Below, one piece after another: positions 10,990-21,131 of a stretch of 64,000 nt of DNA. The DNA is from Spongilla lacustris. Taxonomy: Eukaryota > Porifera > Demospongiae > Spongillida > Spongillidae. The translations under genes were made by a program, and so were the position numbers. Position 1 is the stretch's first letter, and every line of letters begins with the position of its first letter. The notes beneath the pieces were generated by a model. The model was given only the letters and a program-made list of their open reading frames with translations. It made no database searches and was not told the origin of the DNA. The DNA lies in NCBI GenBank assembly GCA_949361645.1, contig OX442417.1:15905427-15969426 (forward strand). Reading direction: 5' to 3'.

Positions 10990-12404
10990 ATGTACATGTA
11001 CTACAAATATGTGCTTGAGGTCTAAGCCACCCTTGGTGGTGATTTGATTCTGTTCTTAGATCCCGGCCTTGTATCCTTTTTTTTCTTCCAAGTCCGTTTT
11101 ATTATTTTGAAAGCAGATTCTTAATCTTCTCTTTAAGCTCTACAATATTGGACTGTGGGGTCTATATGGTTCTTCTAGCTCCAGTCATCAACTTGGATTC
11201 TTGTTGTTATCCAAATTCCTGCAACACTACACCCATGCATCCCTCAGGTCACATGTACTAAGTGTGCACATTTTTGGTGTGGGAGAAACTTGTAGTAACA
11301 TGTGGTAGTTTGTGAAGTAAATCATACGTGCACAGGGTACCTCTGACCTTGTGAAGACCTCTCAGCTTTTATCCTATGAAGACTGGGGCTTTGGTAAGTG
11401 AATAATCTTTACTACTTAGTTATCCCATCTGGCCATGGTATGTTATATACTTTGTACTCCTCCATCAGTTTCTTTACAGTGAAACCGACACTATAAGTGT
11501 CCTGTTTACAGAGGTGTCCTTATTCATGGGGTTGGAACTTTTATCATTAAGATGATAGTAAGCGTAGTCTAAAAGTGTACAGTACAGCATAATTATAATT
11601 AAAGGTTGTTATCTTTTGGGGGGAAAAAAAAAATCTGTAATTGATGCTTGAAGAGATCACGTAGTTGATGAGGATTTCAACCTGGTGACTGCACTCAATA
11701 GCTCATCAGTTATAGCTGCTTCTTCTACACTATAGGGTGATGGGGTCTGTACAGTTTGTCTAGTTCCACTCATCAACTAGGATTCTTATAAGGAAGTAGT
11801 ACAACTATTCAAATTCCTGCAGCACTATATAAGCTGTCACCCATGCATCCCTCAGATCACATGTACTAAGTGTGCACATTTTTGGTGTGGGAGAGCTAGT
11901 AGTAACATGTGGTAGTTTGTGGAGTAAATCATACGTGCGCAGGGTTCCATATGCATGATTATGTAATAATTCAGCTGCAAGGATTTAAGCTTCTTTACTG
12001 AAACAGTCAGGCAAGGATACTCTAGATTGGTGATGCTGACTTCTGCTCAGCCTTCATCTTAACATGTCACAGTTAAGCTGTCCAGTCTGGAAGAGGTTAG
12101 GGCAATTGACCCTCATGTTGCCTTACCCTCTTCCACATTTCAGTGTGGAGGTTTCTGTAAACCACACCTCTGATCTATCCTCTGCATACCACAGGCCACT
12201 GAGCTATTTGATGAGGTACTGCTGTGGACACGTCTGATCATGCCTGGCACCAGGCTAGGCTGAGTCTGAGTAGAGGTGGTCTGGGCCTGAGTAGAGGTGG
12301 TCTGGGCCTGAGTAGAGGTGGTCTGGGCCTGAGTAGAGGTGGTCTGGGCCTGAGTAGAGGTGGTCTGGGCCTGAGTAGAGGTGGTCTGGGCCTGAGTAGG
12401 GGTG
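10990..12404 (+). repeat. Dispersed repeat R1, copy A, first part
   Basis: Sequence from gtgcttgaggtctaagccac onward recurs at about 40.05-41.5 kb in the same orientation and at about 45.45-48.0 kb inverted. Within R1 an internal direct repeat (tactaagtgtgcacattttt near 11257 and 11868) is present in copies A and C but collapsed to one in copy B. The part at 12256-12404 is a 21-bp minisatellite of about 7 units (gagtagaggtggtctgggcct). R1 is interrupted here by the LTR retrotransposon and resumes at 16811. Confidence 0.85.
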
Positions 12405-12409
12405 GTCTG

Positions 12410-12543
12410 TGTAGGATAACTTAATGCCAGCACAAATCTACATCACAACTCCAAAACATGCGCGCATGCTCTAATCTAAGCACACCGTACAATCACAACT
12501 ATTACATCATCCCTATCACATGTTTATGTCCTATGATACTGCA
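12410..12543 (-). repeat. 3' LTR of the Ty3/Gypsy-type element
   Basis: 134 bp, starting tgtaggataacttaatgcca and ending tgatactgca on the plus strand, so it has the TG...CA ends of LTRs. It differs from the other LTR by C/T near 12519. The polypurine tract for plus-strand priming lies immediately inside, at 12544-12558. Confidence 0.95.
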
Positions 12544-12559
12544 TTTCTCCCCCCTTTGT

Positions 12560-15500
12560 TCATTTTGCTCCAGGAAACTGCAAATACTTGTCGTATGGCC
12601 GTACTGGTGGTTTCCGTGTTCGAGTAGGTCGAGTTCTTTGGGACCCTGTGTTCTCATCTTCACCTCTTTCTCCTCCTATCCCTTGTAGATCATTATTTAC
12701 TGTGCTCCCAGTGAGAGATTCTGCCTCTGCCTGGGAAACCCCTGCACTCCCAGTTGGTTCTGTCTCTACTTGGTCCTGGCCTAACCCTGCTTCCAGCCTA
12801 CTGCTTTGGGTATCCCTTGTCCCTGATTGTGTTGACTCACTTGCATCGGACTCCCTGTGTTCCAGCCTCAATGGTCGTGGTTCAACACTTCCTTCTGGTC
12901 TGGGGTGCAATTGTGACTGACTTTCACACTCTGTTTGTTCATTTTCATCACTATTTGATGTACATGTAGATGTATCACTTTTTAATCGCAGCTGATCTGC
13001 ATGTTTTCTTCTCACTATGCCTTGTATCATCACCAAATACGAGTGGTCAGTTTGACGCTTTACAATCTTTCCAGCCTCATAGCCCTTGTCATTTGTCTTC
13101 TGCACCCATACGGATTCACCTTCAAAGAACCATCTTGGTTTAGCCCCTCTGTCGTGATATAACTTCTGCTTCACTAGTGCCTTGTCCATTGTGTTAGATG
13201 TGTCCGGTTTTAGAAGGTCCAATTTAGTTCTGAGTCGCCTTCCCATCAGCAGCTCTGAGGGTGCCCTGTTTGTTGACTTTTGAGGTGTGTTGCGGTAGGA
13301 GATTAGGAATTTTTGTACCCTTAATTCCAGATCCTCTGTGTGCTGTCTCGACATGGTCACTCTTTCTTTGAAAGTTCGGACAGCCCTCTCGGCCAAACCG
13401 TTTGTCTTCGGATGATATGGTGTAGACCGAACATGAGTGACATTGTTACTAATGCAGAAATGTTTAAACTCCAATGACGCAAACTGTGGTCCGTTATCAG
13501 ACACAATCAGCTTGGGAACCCCCAAACGACAGAACATTTCCCGTAGAAGTTTGATTGTTACTGCAGCTGTGGTTGACTGACATTCCTTTATCTCCAGCCA
13601 TTTCGAGTATGCATCGATCACAACCAGCCAGTATTTACCTTCAAACGGCCCTGCATAGTCGACATGTATGCGAGACCATGGTTCCGATGGTATGTTCCAG
13701 GAATATAATAGTGTTTCCGGCTCCCTTGTCCTGTTCTCTTGGCACCGATCACATCCTTTCACATATTGTTCCACTTCGTCATCTATCTTTGGCCACCAGA
13801 CGTAAAAGCGTGAAAGAGCTCGCATAGCCCAGATTCCTGGGTGCCCCTCATGAAGTGTCTGTAAAACCTTTTTCCTAAACACCTCTGGGACTACAATTCG
13901 TCCGCCCCATAATAATATGCCCTCCTCGAACGACAGCGACTCTCTCTTTTCATAAAATGTCACACAATGTTCCGGTATCCTTGCCCTATCCTGTGGCCAG
14001 CCTCGCTCCACATAGCTGCAGATTTGCTTTAACACTGCATCTTTTAATGTCAGGCTCCTTAGTTCACTTTTTGTCATGGGCAAATCGTCCACCCTGAGGT
14101 TCAACAAATTGTACTTGTGCCCCATCCTCTCACTGGTAGAAGGAGTAGATGTTTGCAGAGGCATTCTTGACAATGGGTCAGCTATGATGTTGTGTTTTCC
14201 GTGAACATACTGAAGTTCATAGTCAAATGCACTCAAGGTGATTGCCCATCGTTGCAATCTGTTTGCTGCCATTTTGGGGATTTCTCTTTGTGCACCCAAA
14301 ATCCTTTCCAGTGGCTTGTGATCTGAACGTAACAAAAACTTCCGACCATAAATGTACTGATAAAACTTTGTTACACCAAATATTATGGCCAATGCTTCCT
14401 TGTCAATGGTGGAGTACTGTTTTTCTCTGTGGTCTAAAATCCTAGATGCGTATGCCACTGGCTTCTCCGTACCATCAGGAAGTTGATGCATCAGTACAGC
14501 CCCAACACCGTGATCACTTGCATCCGTTGTCAGCACCAGTGGTAAATCAGAACTGTAATGCATTAATGTGTCCTTTGCAGTCAACATACCCTTCAGCTTT
14601 TTAAACAAACAATCATTCTCCCTTGACCAAGTCCACTTCACATCTTGTTTGACCAGTACATGTAGCGGTGCACACATAGATTGTAGCTGCGGGATAAACC
14701 TTGAATAAAAATTCATGGATCCTAGGAAAGAGCGCAGTTCCTTTTTGTTAGTTGGCGTAGGCATTTGTCTCAAAGCTTCAATGTGTTCTTCTGTTGGGTG
14801 GATGCCATGCTCATCAATTCTATGTCCCAGGTATGTAACTTCCGTGACCATGAACTTGCACTTAGCTTTTTTTATGCGAACATTGATACGTTGTAACCTG
14901 AGGAACACCTCTCGAAGAAGTGTTATATGTTCTTGTTTTGTCTTCCCACCAACGATGATATCATCAATGAAAGCTGCTGCCTGGGGTAAACCAGTCAAAA
15001 CCTTGTCCATCATCTTCTGAAATAGTGCTGGAGCAAAATTTACCCCAAATGGTAGACGCTTGTAGCGAAAATAGCCAGCATGTGTGGCTACCACTAAATA
15101 CTTCCGAGATGCAACATCCACCTCCATCTGAAGATATGCATCCCTGAGATCCAGCTTTGTGAAATACCTGCTCCCACTCAATCTGCTCATTATTTCCTCG
15201 AATCTGGGTAATGGGTGTGGATCAATGTAAATGTGTGGATTAATGGTCGTTTTGAAATCCACACAGATGCGGATTTCCCCACTTGACTTCTTGGCACAAA
15301 CAATTGGGGATGCCCATTCTATAGGGGTTGTGGATGCATCCACCGCCTCTATGACACCTTGTTCCACTAGGCGTTCCAATTCAGTTTCAACTGCTCTCCT
15401 CATTGGAAAAGGTATAGGACGGGCTGAATGCACCTTCGGAATAGCTCCACTCTTCAAGTGTACGACTGCCTTGTGTCCAATGATTGTACTAGGTTTGTCC

Positions 15501-15814
15501 TCAAACAGCTGCCCAAACTCTGTAATAAGTGCCTGTACTTCAGAATCCAGTTGTCCCTGTAACGTTCCCGTATCTCCTTGTTTTATGCTGCCTATCTTCA
15601 CCCCCGGGGGCATCTGAACACCAAATTCTATGCACCAGTCCAATCCAAATAAAGGGGTGTCATGCCTGGCCACTATCATGACTAACACCTTCCGCATCAA
15701 CCCAAAAGCTTTGACTTCAACCAATGCTTCTCCCAAGGTTTCAACAGCCACATTGGTATATACGCTACCAAAGATCCAGTAGGTTTCAAAGGCGGTGATC
15801 CGATTAATGTCCAT
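12560..15814 (-). CDS. pol: Retrotransposon pol: protease end, reverse transcriptase, RNase H, integrase
   Basis: One uninterrupted frame of 1084 codons. In order: the C-terminal part of protease; reverse transcriptase with LDLRDAYLQ and a catalytic box reading FIDD in place of the common YxDD; RNase H (TTDASDHGVGAVL and SDHKPLER); the integrase zinc region (HEGHPG...CDRCQ); and the integrase core with D (VVIDAYSKW), D (VSDNGPQF) and E (TNGLAERAV). The tail after integrase is long and Ser/Glu-rich. No chromodomain was noticed. The upstream frame (gag-protease) overlaps this one between 15697 and 15814, and the change of frame falls inside protease. Confidence 0.93.
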   Translation of the reverse strand: MDINRITAFETYWIFGSVYTNVAVETLGEALVEVKAFGLMRKVLVMIVARHDTPLFGLDWCIEFGVQMPPGVKIGSIKQGDTGTLQGQLDSEVQALITEFGQLFEDKPSTIIGHKAVVHLKSGAIPKVHSARPIPFPMRRAVETELERLVEQGVIEAVDASTTPIEWASPIVCAKKSSGEIRICVDFKTTINPHIYIDPHPLPRFEEIMSRLSGSRYFTKLDLRDAYLQMEVDVASRKYLVVATHAGYFRYKRLPFGVNFAPALFQKMMDKVLTGLPQAAAFIDDIIVGGKTKQEHITLLREVFLRLQRINVRIKKAKCKFMVTEVTYLGHRIDEHGIHPTEEHIEALRQMPTPTNKKELRSFLGSMNFYSRFIPQLQSMCAPLHVLVKQDVKWTWSRENDCLFKKLKGMLTAKDTLMHYSSDLPLVLTTDASDHGVGAVLMHQLPDGTEKPVAYASRILDHREKQYSTIDKEALAIIFGVTKFYQYIYGRKFLLRSDHKPLERILGAQREIPKMAANRLQRWAITLSAFDYELQYVHGKHNIIADPLSRMPLQTSTPSTSERMGHKYNLLNLRVDDLPMTKSELRSLTLKDAVLKQICSYVERGWPQDRARIPEHCVTFYEKRESLSFEEGILLWGGRIVVPEVFRKKVLQTLHEGHPGIWAMRALSRFYVWWPKIDDEVEQYVKGCDRCQENRTREPETLLYSWNIPSEPWSRIHVDYAGPFEGKYWLVVIDAYSKWLEIKECQSTTAAVTIKLLREMFCRLGVPKLIVSDNGPQFASLEFKHFCISNNVTHVRSTPYHPKTNGLAERAVRTFKERVTMSRQHTEDLELRVQKFLISYRNTPQKSTNRAPSELLMGRRLRTKLDLLKPDTSNTMDKALVKQKLYHDRGAKPRWFFEGESVWVQKTNDKGYEAGKIVKRQTDHSYLVMIQGIVRRKHADQLRLKSDTSTCTSNSDENEQTECESQSQLHPRPEGSVEPRPLRLEHRESDASESTQSGTRDTQSSRLEAGLGQDQVETEPTGSAGVSQAEAESLTGSTVNNDLQGIGGERGEDENTGSQRTRPTRTRKPPVRPYDKYLQFPGAK

Positions 15815-16659
15815 ACTCGTTTGCTAATTACAGATTTTGCTGCTCCAGGATCATACTGCATAGTGATAAGCTTTCTGTTGATGAGGACCTCCACTGTCGC
15901 TGAGTATGCTTTCAATGCCCTGATCTTCACTGTGTTGATCTCTTCCCCACTGTCACTGTCTTGTGATTTCCAGTCTTCCTGTTCTGCTTCCATTCCCATT
16001 GCATGCAGCTGTGTTTGACTTGATCCCTGTATTGTTGCTCTTCCTGATTTAATACAGACATTTGCAAAATGGTTTAGTTCTCCACGTGCCATTTCCCGTA
16101 TTCTTTGTTGTTGCGTTGCCGCCTGTTCCAAAATCAATGCTGTTGTTTCCACCTGCTGTAAGGTCGCGTCATTTGTTGTGTGTGTCCTGAACAACTCCTG
16201 CTGCCACGAGTCATTGCTGATTCCAATCACTAACTGATCCCGAAGGCGTTCGTTTAACGACGCGCCAAATGCACAGCTTCCCGCAATCGCTCGGAGAGCG
16301 ATAATGAACTGTGTCACTGTCTCCCCTTCTTTTCGATGTCGTAGAGTGAACTTGACTCGTTCTGCTATGATACAAGTGTCTTTCTTAAACTGTCGCCCTA
16401 AAGTTCCCTTTAGTTCGTTGTATGATTTGGTATTAACCGCCTCTGGCCGAAAATGGTCCACCAGAACTTTAAATGCCGCTGGCCCCACCTTCGACAACAA
16501 CAGACTTCTTCGCGCTGCCGCGGACTCGTCGCCTTCGAGTAAGTTATGGAGTTGTAACTCGGTCTCGAACCTTTGTATGTAGTACTCCCACTCTTCCGTT
16601 GACGAGTCAAACCTCTCAAAGCGAAATTTATGCACAGCGTCTTGAATTGGATTTGCCAT
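15697..16659 (-). CDS. gag: Retrotransposon gag and start of protease
   Basis: Frame of about 321 codons from the ATG at 16659, just inside the 5' LTR. Residues of about 1-200 form a retrotransposon Gag domain (KFRFERFDSSTEEWEYYI and a helical core with FTLRHRKEGETV). A classic CCHC knuckle is not evident. The aspartic protease active site follows near residue 270 as DPGAAKSV, where Pro replaces the usual Ser/Thr of DSG/DTG. The frame then runs out and protease continues in the pol frame. Most Ty3/Gypsy frame changes lie upstream of protease, so this one is either unusual or a recent lesion. Confidence 0.85.
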   Translation of the reverse strand: MANPIQDAVHKFRFERFDSSTEEWEYYIQRFETELQLHNLLEGDESAAARRSLLLSKVGPAAFKVLVDHFRPEAVNTKSYNELKGTLGRQFKKDTCIIAERVKFTLRHRKEGETVTQFIIALRAIAGSCAFGASLNERLRDQLVIGISNDSWQQELFRTHTTNDATLQQVETTALILEQAATQQQRIREMARGELNHFANVCIKSGRATIQGSSQTQLHAMGMEAEQEDWKSQDSDSGEEINTVKIRALKAYSATVEVLINRKLITMQYDPGAAKSVISKRVWTLIGSPPLKPTGSLVAYIPMWLLKPWEKHWLKSKLLG

Positions 16660-16676
16660 TGCCCTCGTCGCCAATA

Positions 16677-16810
16677 TGTAGGATAACTTAATGCCAGCAC
16701 AAATCTACATCACAACTCCAAAACATGCGCGCATGCTCTAATCTAAGCACACCGTACAATCACAACTATTACATCATTCCTATCACATGTTTATGTCCTA
16801 TGATACTGCA
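16677..16810 (-). repeat. 5' LTR of the Ty3/Gypsy-type element
   Basis: 134 bp with the same ends as the other LTR. On the coding strand it is followed within a few bases by TTGGCGACGAGGGC, the expected place of the tRNA primer-binding site. The matching tRNA was not identified. Promoter and polyadenylation signals of the element should lie here, but no clear TATA box was seen. Confidence 0.95.
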
Positions 16811-17246
16811 GTCTGGGTCTGCGTTCCCTCGCACAACACTCCCCTGCAGCTTATAATTACATTGCCTCACTTTGTACCTCTGGTTTTTGCTCCAGTCTCA
16901 GCATCACCTTGCCTCAGCACTTCAGTAGGGGCGCCAGGAGTGATGGTGCATTGGCCACAAGCTGAGGTGGCCATACTCCCAATGCTTCTGGTCCCCAGGT
17001 TCTTACTTCTCCAATGCCAGTAGTATACATCACACCCTTACAATATTGCAGCTAAACAAAATTACGCTGTCTACACCTAGTGAGGATGGCATCTCTCTCA
17101 CAAAGTGCAGTCCATTAATGTCATGTAGTGCTACGGATTTGGGCATTTCTCCCTGGGTGGCCTGCAAGGTGAAGGGGGTGGGTCGAGTGTTTAGACACTG
17201 GATAAGGTAGCAATGATTTGGACTTTTCTTTTCTACCATTGTCATG
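16811..17246 (+). repeat. Dispersed repeat R1, copy A, part beyond the retrotransposon
   Basis: Continues R1 after the target duplication: gtctgggtctgcgttccctc here matches gtctgggtctgcgtttcctc in copy B. On the minus strand a frame containing YNIVRV and HDINGLHFV is shared with copies B and C. A second frame (TGIGEVRTWGPEAL) is intact in B and C but carries a stop here. The block ends in a poly-C tract at 17247-17261. Confidence 0.8.
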
Positions 17247-17484
17247 CCCCCCCCCCTCCCCAGGACCTACAGAGGTCACTGTACTTTGTATTATTCTTTT
17301 TACCTCCTCAATATGTGTTATTTTTTCATATAATCAATTATTTGTCGTCATCAATTCAGAAGTGAGAAAGTTAAGTAATTAAATGTTCAGTGGACACCAC
17401 AGAAGTGACATAACAGAGCACACAAAAATGGGCAAATCTCTACACATGTTGTAACATGGTCATCTACATTATCACTAGTGAGTG

Positions 17485-18222
17485 TTACTGTGCTGCAGAC
17501 TGGTCCCCAGACGTCTCTACACCTCCAGTTGGTGCTGGAACACTTGGACGCACAATCGACTGAGGTAGGCCTGGGCCCGAGGGACGCACACCAGGGCGCA
17601 CTGGAGGTACGCCCACACCAAATGGGCGTGGCATGGCCATGTCTGGACGTATTGTGAGGGGAAGGGTTGGACGTAACATAGGAACGGGCATGCCTGGACC
17701 TATGGCAGGAGTAGGCAGGCCTGTGCGCACTGGTAGGGCTGCACGTGTGGGAGGCCTCAGAGGATTGGTCGGAGGGAAACTTGGTCTAAATGGACTCATT
17801 GGAGGAAAAGCTGGGCTCATTGGAGGGGATGTTGGGCTCATTGGAGGGGATGTTACTTCAGTTGGAACGAAGGTCACTCAGTGGGCGTGGCTGATCCCAT
17901 TGGTTCCTGCTGTACTACTGGACTGAGATGGCAGTTCCAATTGGAGGAGGGGGAGCACCCCCTATGGGTGGGAGGGGAATGCCCCCTATGGGTGGGAGGG
18001 GTGCACCTTCAATGCTAGAGTTGGCCCCGCCTCCTCATGCAGTCCCTCGGAGCTTCCCCTAGTGCTGGAGTCATCTTCTAAGGAGGTAGCGGGAGGGGTC
18101 TTCTTCGGGGCCTGCTTCCCCCCGCTGGGGCCCTTCCCCTTCTCTCTGTTCCAGGATAAGGCGTCTTGGGGCGCAAGCAGGGCTGGTAGCTTAGCCTCCA
18201 CATGCATATCCTTCGTCATTCT
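17485..18222 (-). pseudogene. Proline-rich cytoplasmic tail of repeat receptor, decayed copy A
   Basis: Minus-strand pieces are near-identical to the tail of the receptor at 27.7-28.6 kb: HVEAKLPALLAPQDALSW at about 18205, and PPMSPTSPPMSPAFPPMSP at about 17850. Unlike the receptor locus, this copy keeps the last 50 or so residues and a stop (ending TSGDQSAAQ at 17485). Internal deletions and frame changes between 17877 and 17986 break it. It abuts the 3' end of the CARD exon, showing that about 6.4 kb of receptor has been lost compared with the sister locus. Confidence 0.8.
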
Positions 18223-18580
18223 AAAATCCAAACTACATGTATGTGGAGGGTTAGAACTAATTTTATTTATAATTACATCACGTGCACACAGTTGTGGTTA
18301 CGTGGTTCCCCACAAGGGTGATGTTGTTTTCACAGTTCATACCCTCACTGTAATTCAGCTTTTGGGTTATTTCCCAAATTCAATTACATCATGGTCCGGA
18401 GGGAACATTTTTTTAAAAATTGAGATAGCAGTTCTGCTTCATTTCCACCAAATATTAAAACTTGCTGCCTCTTATTAGTCAGCACACCTATACAGCAAAC
18501 ATATGACAAAACAGCAGTATACCACATGTATACTCTATTTATACAGGTTTGAAGCTGGTGATAGGCTACCAGTCCCAGAG

Positions 18581-18846
18581 TCAATCTTGCACAGAAGCTT
18601 TCATTCTTTCCACCAAGTCTTTATATTTAGGAATTGCACCCAACACTTCCACAAAGATGTGGAAGTTGTTACGGTCTATTTGTATGGCTCTTTGCACAGC
18701 AGTGAGCAGTCTGTCCATCCTTTGAGGGACAGTGAACATCACATGGTCCACCTCGGCTGTCTCATTCTCTGTTATCACACCTTTGGCAAACAAGTCTGCA
18801 GCTATGTCATCAGGTTTGACAGCCTTCTTTAAATCTGCATAGACTT
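18581..18846 (-). CDS. CARD-like death-fold exon, locus A (C-terminal exon)
   Basis: Last exon of the kelch-Roc-COR gene. The acceptor is a run of pyrimidines ending ccccag just above 18846, phase 1, and the stop is at 18581. The 87 residues read as six short helices (VYADLKKAV, IAADLFAKGVI, RMDRLLTAVQRAI, FHIFVEVLG, KYKDLVERM), the spacing of CARD domains. These mediate homotypic protein contacts in apoptosis and innate-immune complexes. A near-identical exon at 34973-35262 belongs to locus B. Assignment to CARD rather than another death-fold subclass is inference from helix pattern. Confidence 0.65.
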
Positions 18847-19005
18847 CTGGGGAAAAAAAGGACAAATTAACTGCTATTTCCTCTCCTCACAGGGTCCCCC
18901 TCTCCTACTATTAAGAACATTGCAAAAATGTTAGTATTTGAACAGATGGTGGTGAAATGGTACACTGTACACATGTATCTACTACCACACACTATCAGCA
19001 CACAC

Positions 19006-20553
19006 CTGTTGTATTCGGCTATTGGTCTTCCAAACCTCTAAATTCATTATTCCATCTTCTGGCAATGCATTTCTCCAACCACATCAGCTGGTCCTCACTC
19101 AGGTCTCCATTCTGGTCTTCTAAAATGGTACACTTCCACTTGTATGCTGACCTTGAACACACCACTACAGCTACATGAGGAGGGTCTGAGGTACAACGGG
19201 CTCCTGCACACATGAAGGCATCTTCTAACTGGACATTATGGTACTTGAGCACACTACAGGCACTCTTGATACCACTGTGGACAAGACCTCTTATCTCCCT
19301 ACACACCTCACTTGAAGCCTCATCAACATGCACTTCTATATAGGAGAACATGTCAACAAGGGTCACAATTTCTGAGGAGCCCATTAGCCGTAAACAGATG
19401 CAGTTGCGATACAGACATGAAAGCTTTCCCCTATTGATGCACACCTTCCAAGAGGATGAAAGTAGAAGGGCCACAAGACAGCAAAACAGACCACTAGGAA
19501 TATAGCCATGGGGGAACCTAATCATCAGGGAGGCACCTCTTTCAAGGTACTTGGACACTTGGGTGGAGTCCAGGTGGGGCAGCAGAGTAGGCATCAAGTA
19601 CTCGCCATCTCTGATCATAGCTATGTCACCATGACTCACCAGCAACTTCACTACATCTTGTGGAGTGAACAGACCCTCTTTGTAGTGCTTTGGAAACTTC
19701 CTCAGTAGCTCCACTGACAACAGGCCATGGTCCCTGAACATGACCAGGTCACTCTCAGCTGCCACACCCTTTTCAGGATTATCTCTCAGCTTGTGGTGGT
19801 ACTGCACTAGTTCAGTCACCTTGGTGAGGACTACCTGGGGATTACAGAACACTGTCTGGGGAAGAACCTCTGGGTAATATAAGAACACATTGTGGTGGAC
19901 AAGATGGTGCAAGGCAGCAGAGAACACATCTCCCTCAATGCGAAACCTTTTAGCACATGCTTGGCATTCTACAAGGCTGAGAACTCCATTGTGGGATGAC
20001 CTTTGGAGGACAATTTCCAGCCCAAACCATGCTATTGGTCGCTTTACTAACTGCTGGGGACATTTGGATACTATTTTCTTTCTAAGTACCTGGGCAACAT
20101 GTCTGTCCACATCTTCAGGAGAAAGGCTGTTCACAGCAAATATCAGTTCATCCATTCCTTCTCCATTGTAAAGCACACAGAAGTGGGTGGGATCCAGTAA
20201 TGCCTTCAGTTGTTGGTTCTTCTCTTTGATAGACTCTGAACACTCACTTTCAGCATCTCGATGTGTTCCCACAGTGACAATCAGAGGATGAGCATCCTGG
20301 GAGTGAATTGCTCCAAGACAGTTTTGAAGGATCTGTTTATGAGAGAGAGATGATCGATATGGTTTACCAACAGGCTTGCCATCTGCTCCATAGTACTCAA
20401 TGGTGGGGTGATGTGATAGCTCTTCTGACAGCTTCAGTACAAATATTGTTATAGATGTGTTTTGTACAAACAATGGAAGGATATCATGGTACTGCAGTTG
20501 ACCACCACTGTCAATGAACTGGATCCACTTTACACCAAACAACTTCTTCTTGT
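19006..20553 (-). CDS. Roc (second half) and COR domain exon, locus A
   Basis: A 1548-nt exon entered in phase 1 (acceptor tatgtag at 20554) and leaving in phase 1 (donor at 19005). It begins with the Roc G3 motif (FIDSGGQLQYHD), then VTVGTHRD, the G4 motif. The rest is the COR scaffold, with typical blocks YYPEVLPQTVFCNPQVV and FPHGYIPSGLF. COR domains dimerise ROCO proteins and couple GTP state to outputs. An in-frame TAG at 19019-19021, 13 bases before the donor, would stop translation before the CARD exon. Locus B reads CAA AAG at this point. A weaker upstream donor (AGAG/gtttgg) could bypass the stop in the correct phase. Confidence 0.8.
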
Positions 20554-20610
20554 CTACATAAGGAGATGGCAGGTAAACCAGCTAGGTCAGATCTCAAAGC
20601 CATCCCTTAC

Positions 20611-21089
20611 CTGAGGATTGGTTGATGTGATGAACCAGCTCATCCTCTATATCTGCAGTCCTGCTCTGTTCAGGCTGGGGGGTGTCCTTGGTGATGTTCA
20701 CATCAGCAGGGGTGGGACCAACAGCTCCATCACTGGGTACATTGGAAGGGTCTATGGCCATCTTTGGGAGAGTGCTCACCACATCAGTCAATGATGGTGC
20801 CATGGATACACCACCTTTGATGGTTCCTCCAATAACACTCATCAGTGCCTGGTCATCTTCAACCACAAACCAGTCATCCTCCTCTTGTCCACCCACACCA
20901 GCCAGTGTGAAGGAGATGGCTCTAACAGGGTTGTCAGCCAGCCCTGTACTGACACGTTGGTTTGGATGGTCCTTGTTGAGAAGGAGGTGTTTGAGGTGAG
21001 TCTTGCCAACACCAGCAGCTCCAAGGATGAGACACTTGGTCACTGAAGTTTCCACATATCCCTTGGTCATGGCCTCCTCATAGAGCCTC
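20611..21089 (-). CDS. Roc GTPase first exon (P-loop), locus A
   Basis: 479-nt exon, entered in phase 2 (acceptor attcag) and leaving in phase 1 (donor gtaagg at 20610). It carries the P-loop LGAAGVGKTHLK about 20 residues in. About 110 residues of low-complexity, acidic and Pro/Thr-rich sequence then separate the P-loop half from the DSGGQ motif in the next exon, an unusually long insert for a Roc domain. Locus B has the same exon with identical length at 38058-38536. Confidence 0.8.
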
Positions 21090-21125
21090 CTGAATGATGA
21101 ATAAATTATGCACACACAACAGAAA

Positions 21126-21131
<6 letters not shown>

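Larger units (their letters stand above)
12410..16810 (-). mobile_element. Ty3/Gypsy-type LTR retrotransposon, nearly intact and young
   Basis: A 4.4 kb element on the minus strand. It has 134-bp LTRs at both ends that differ at one position by eye, and a 5-bp target duplication GTCTG (12405-12409 and 16811-16815). A purine-rich tract (AAAGGGGGGAGAAA on the coding strand) abuts the inner edge of the 3' LTR. Gag-protease and pol frames are long and in order protease, RT, RNase H, integrase. No envelope gene is seen. The homologous site in R1 copy B (about 40979) is unoccupied, so insertion followed R1 duplication. The short LTRs resemble Mag-like lineages, but clade was not tested. Confidence 0.95.

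Noticed and set aside
18062..18478. Plus-strand frames opposite the receptor tail copies (also 27725-28675)
   Set aside because: Complement of the Pro-rich minus-strand exon; Gly/Val-rich composition is what the reverse of PPMSP codons gives.
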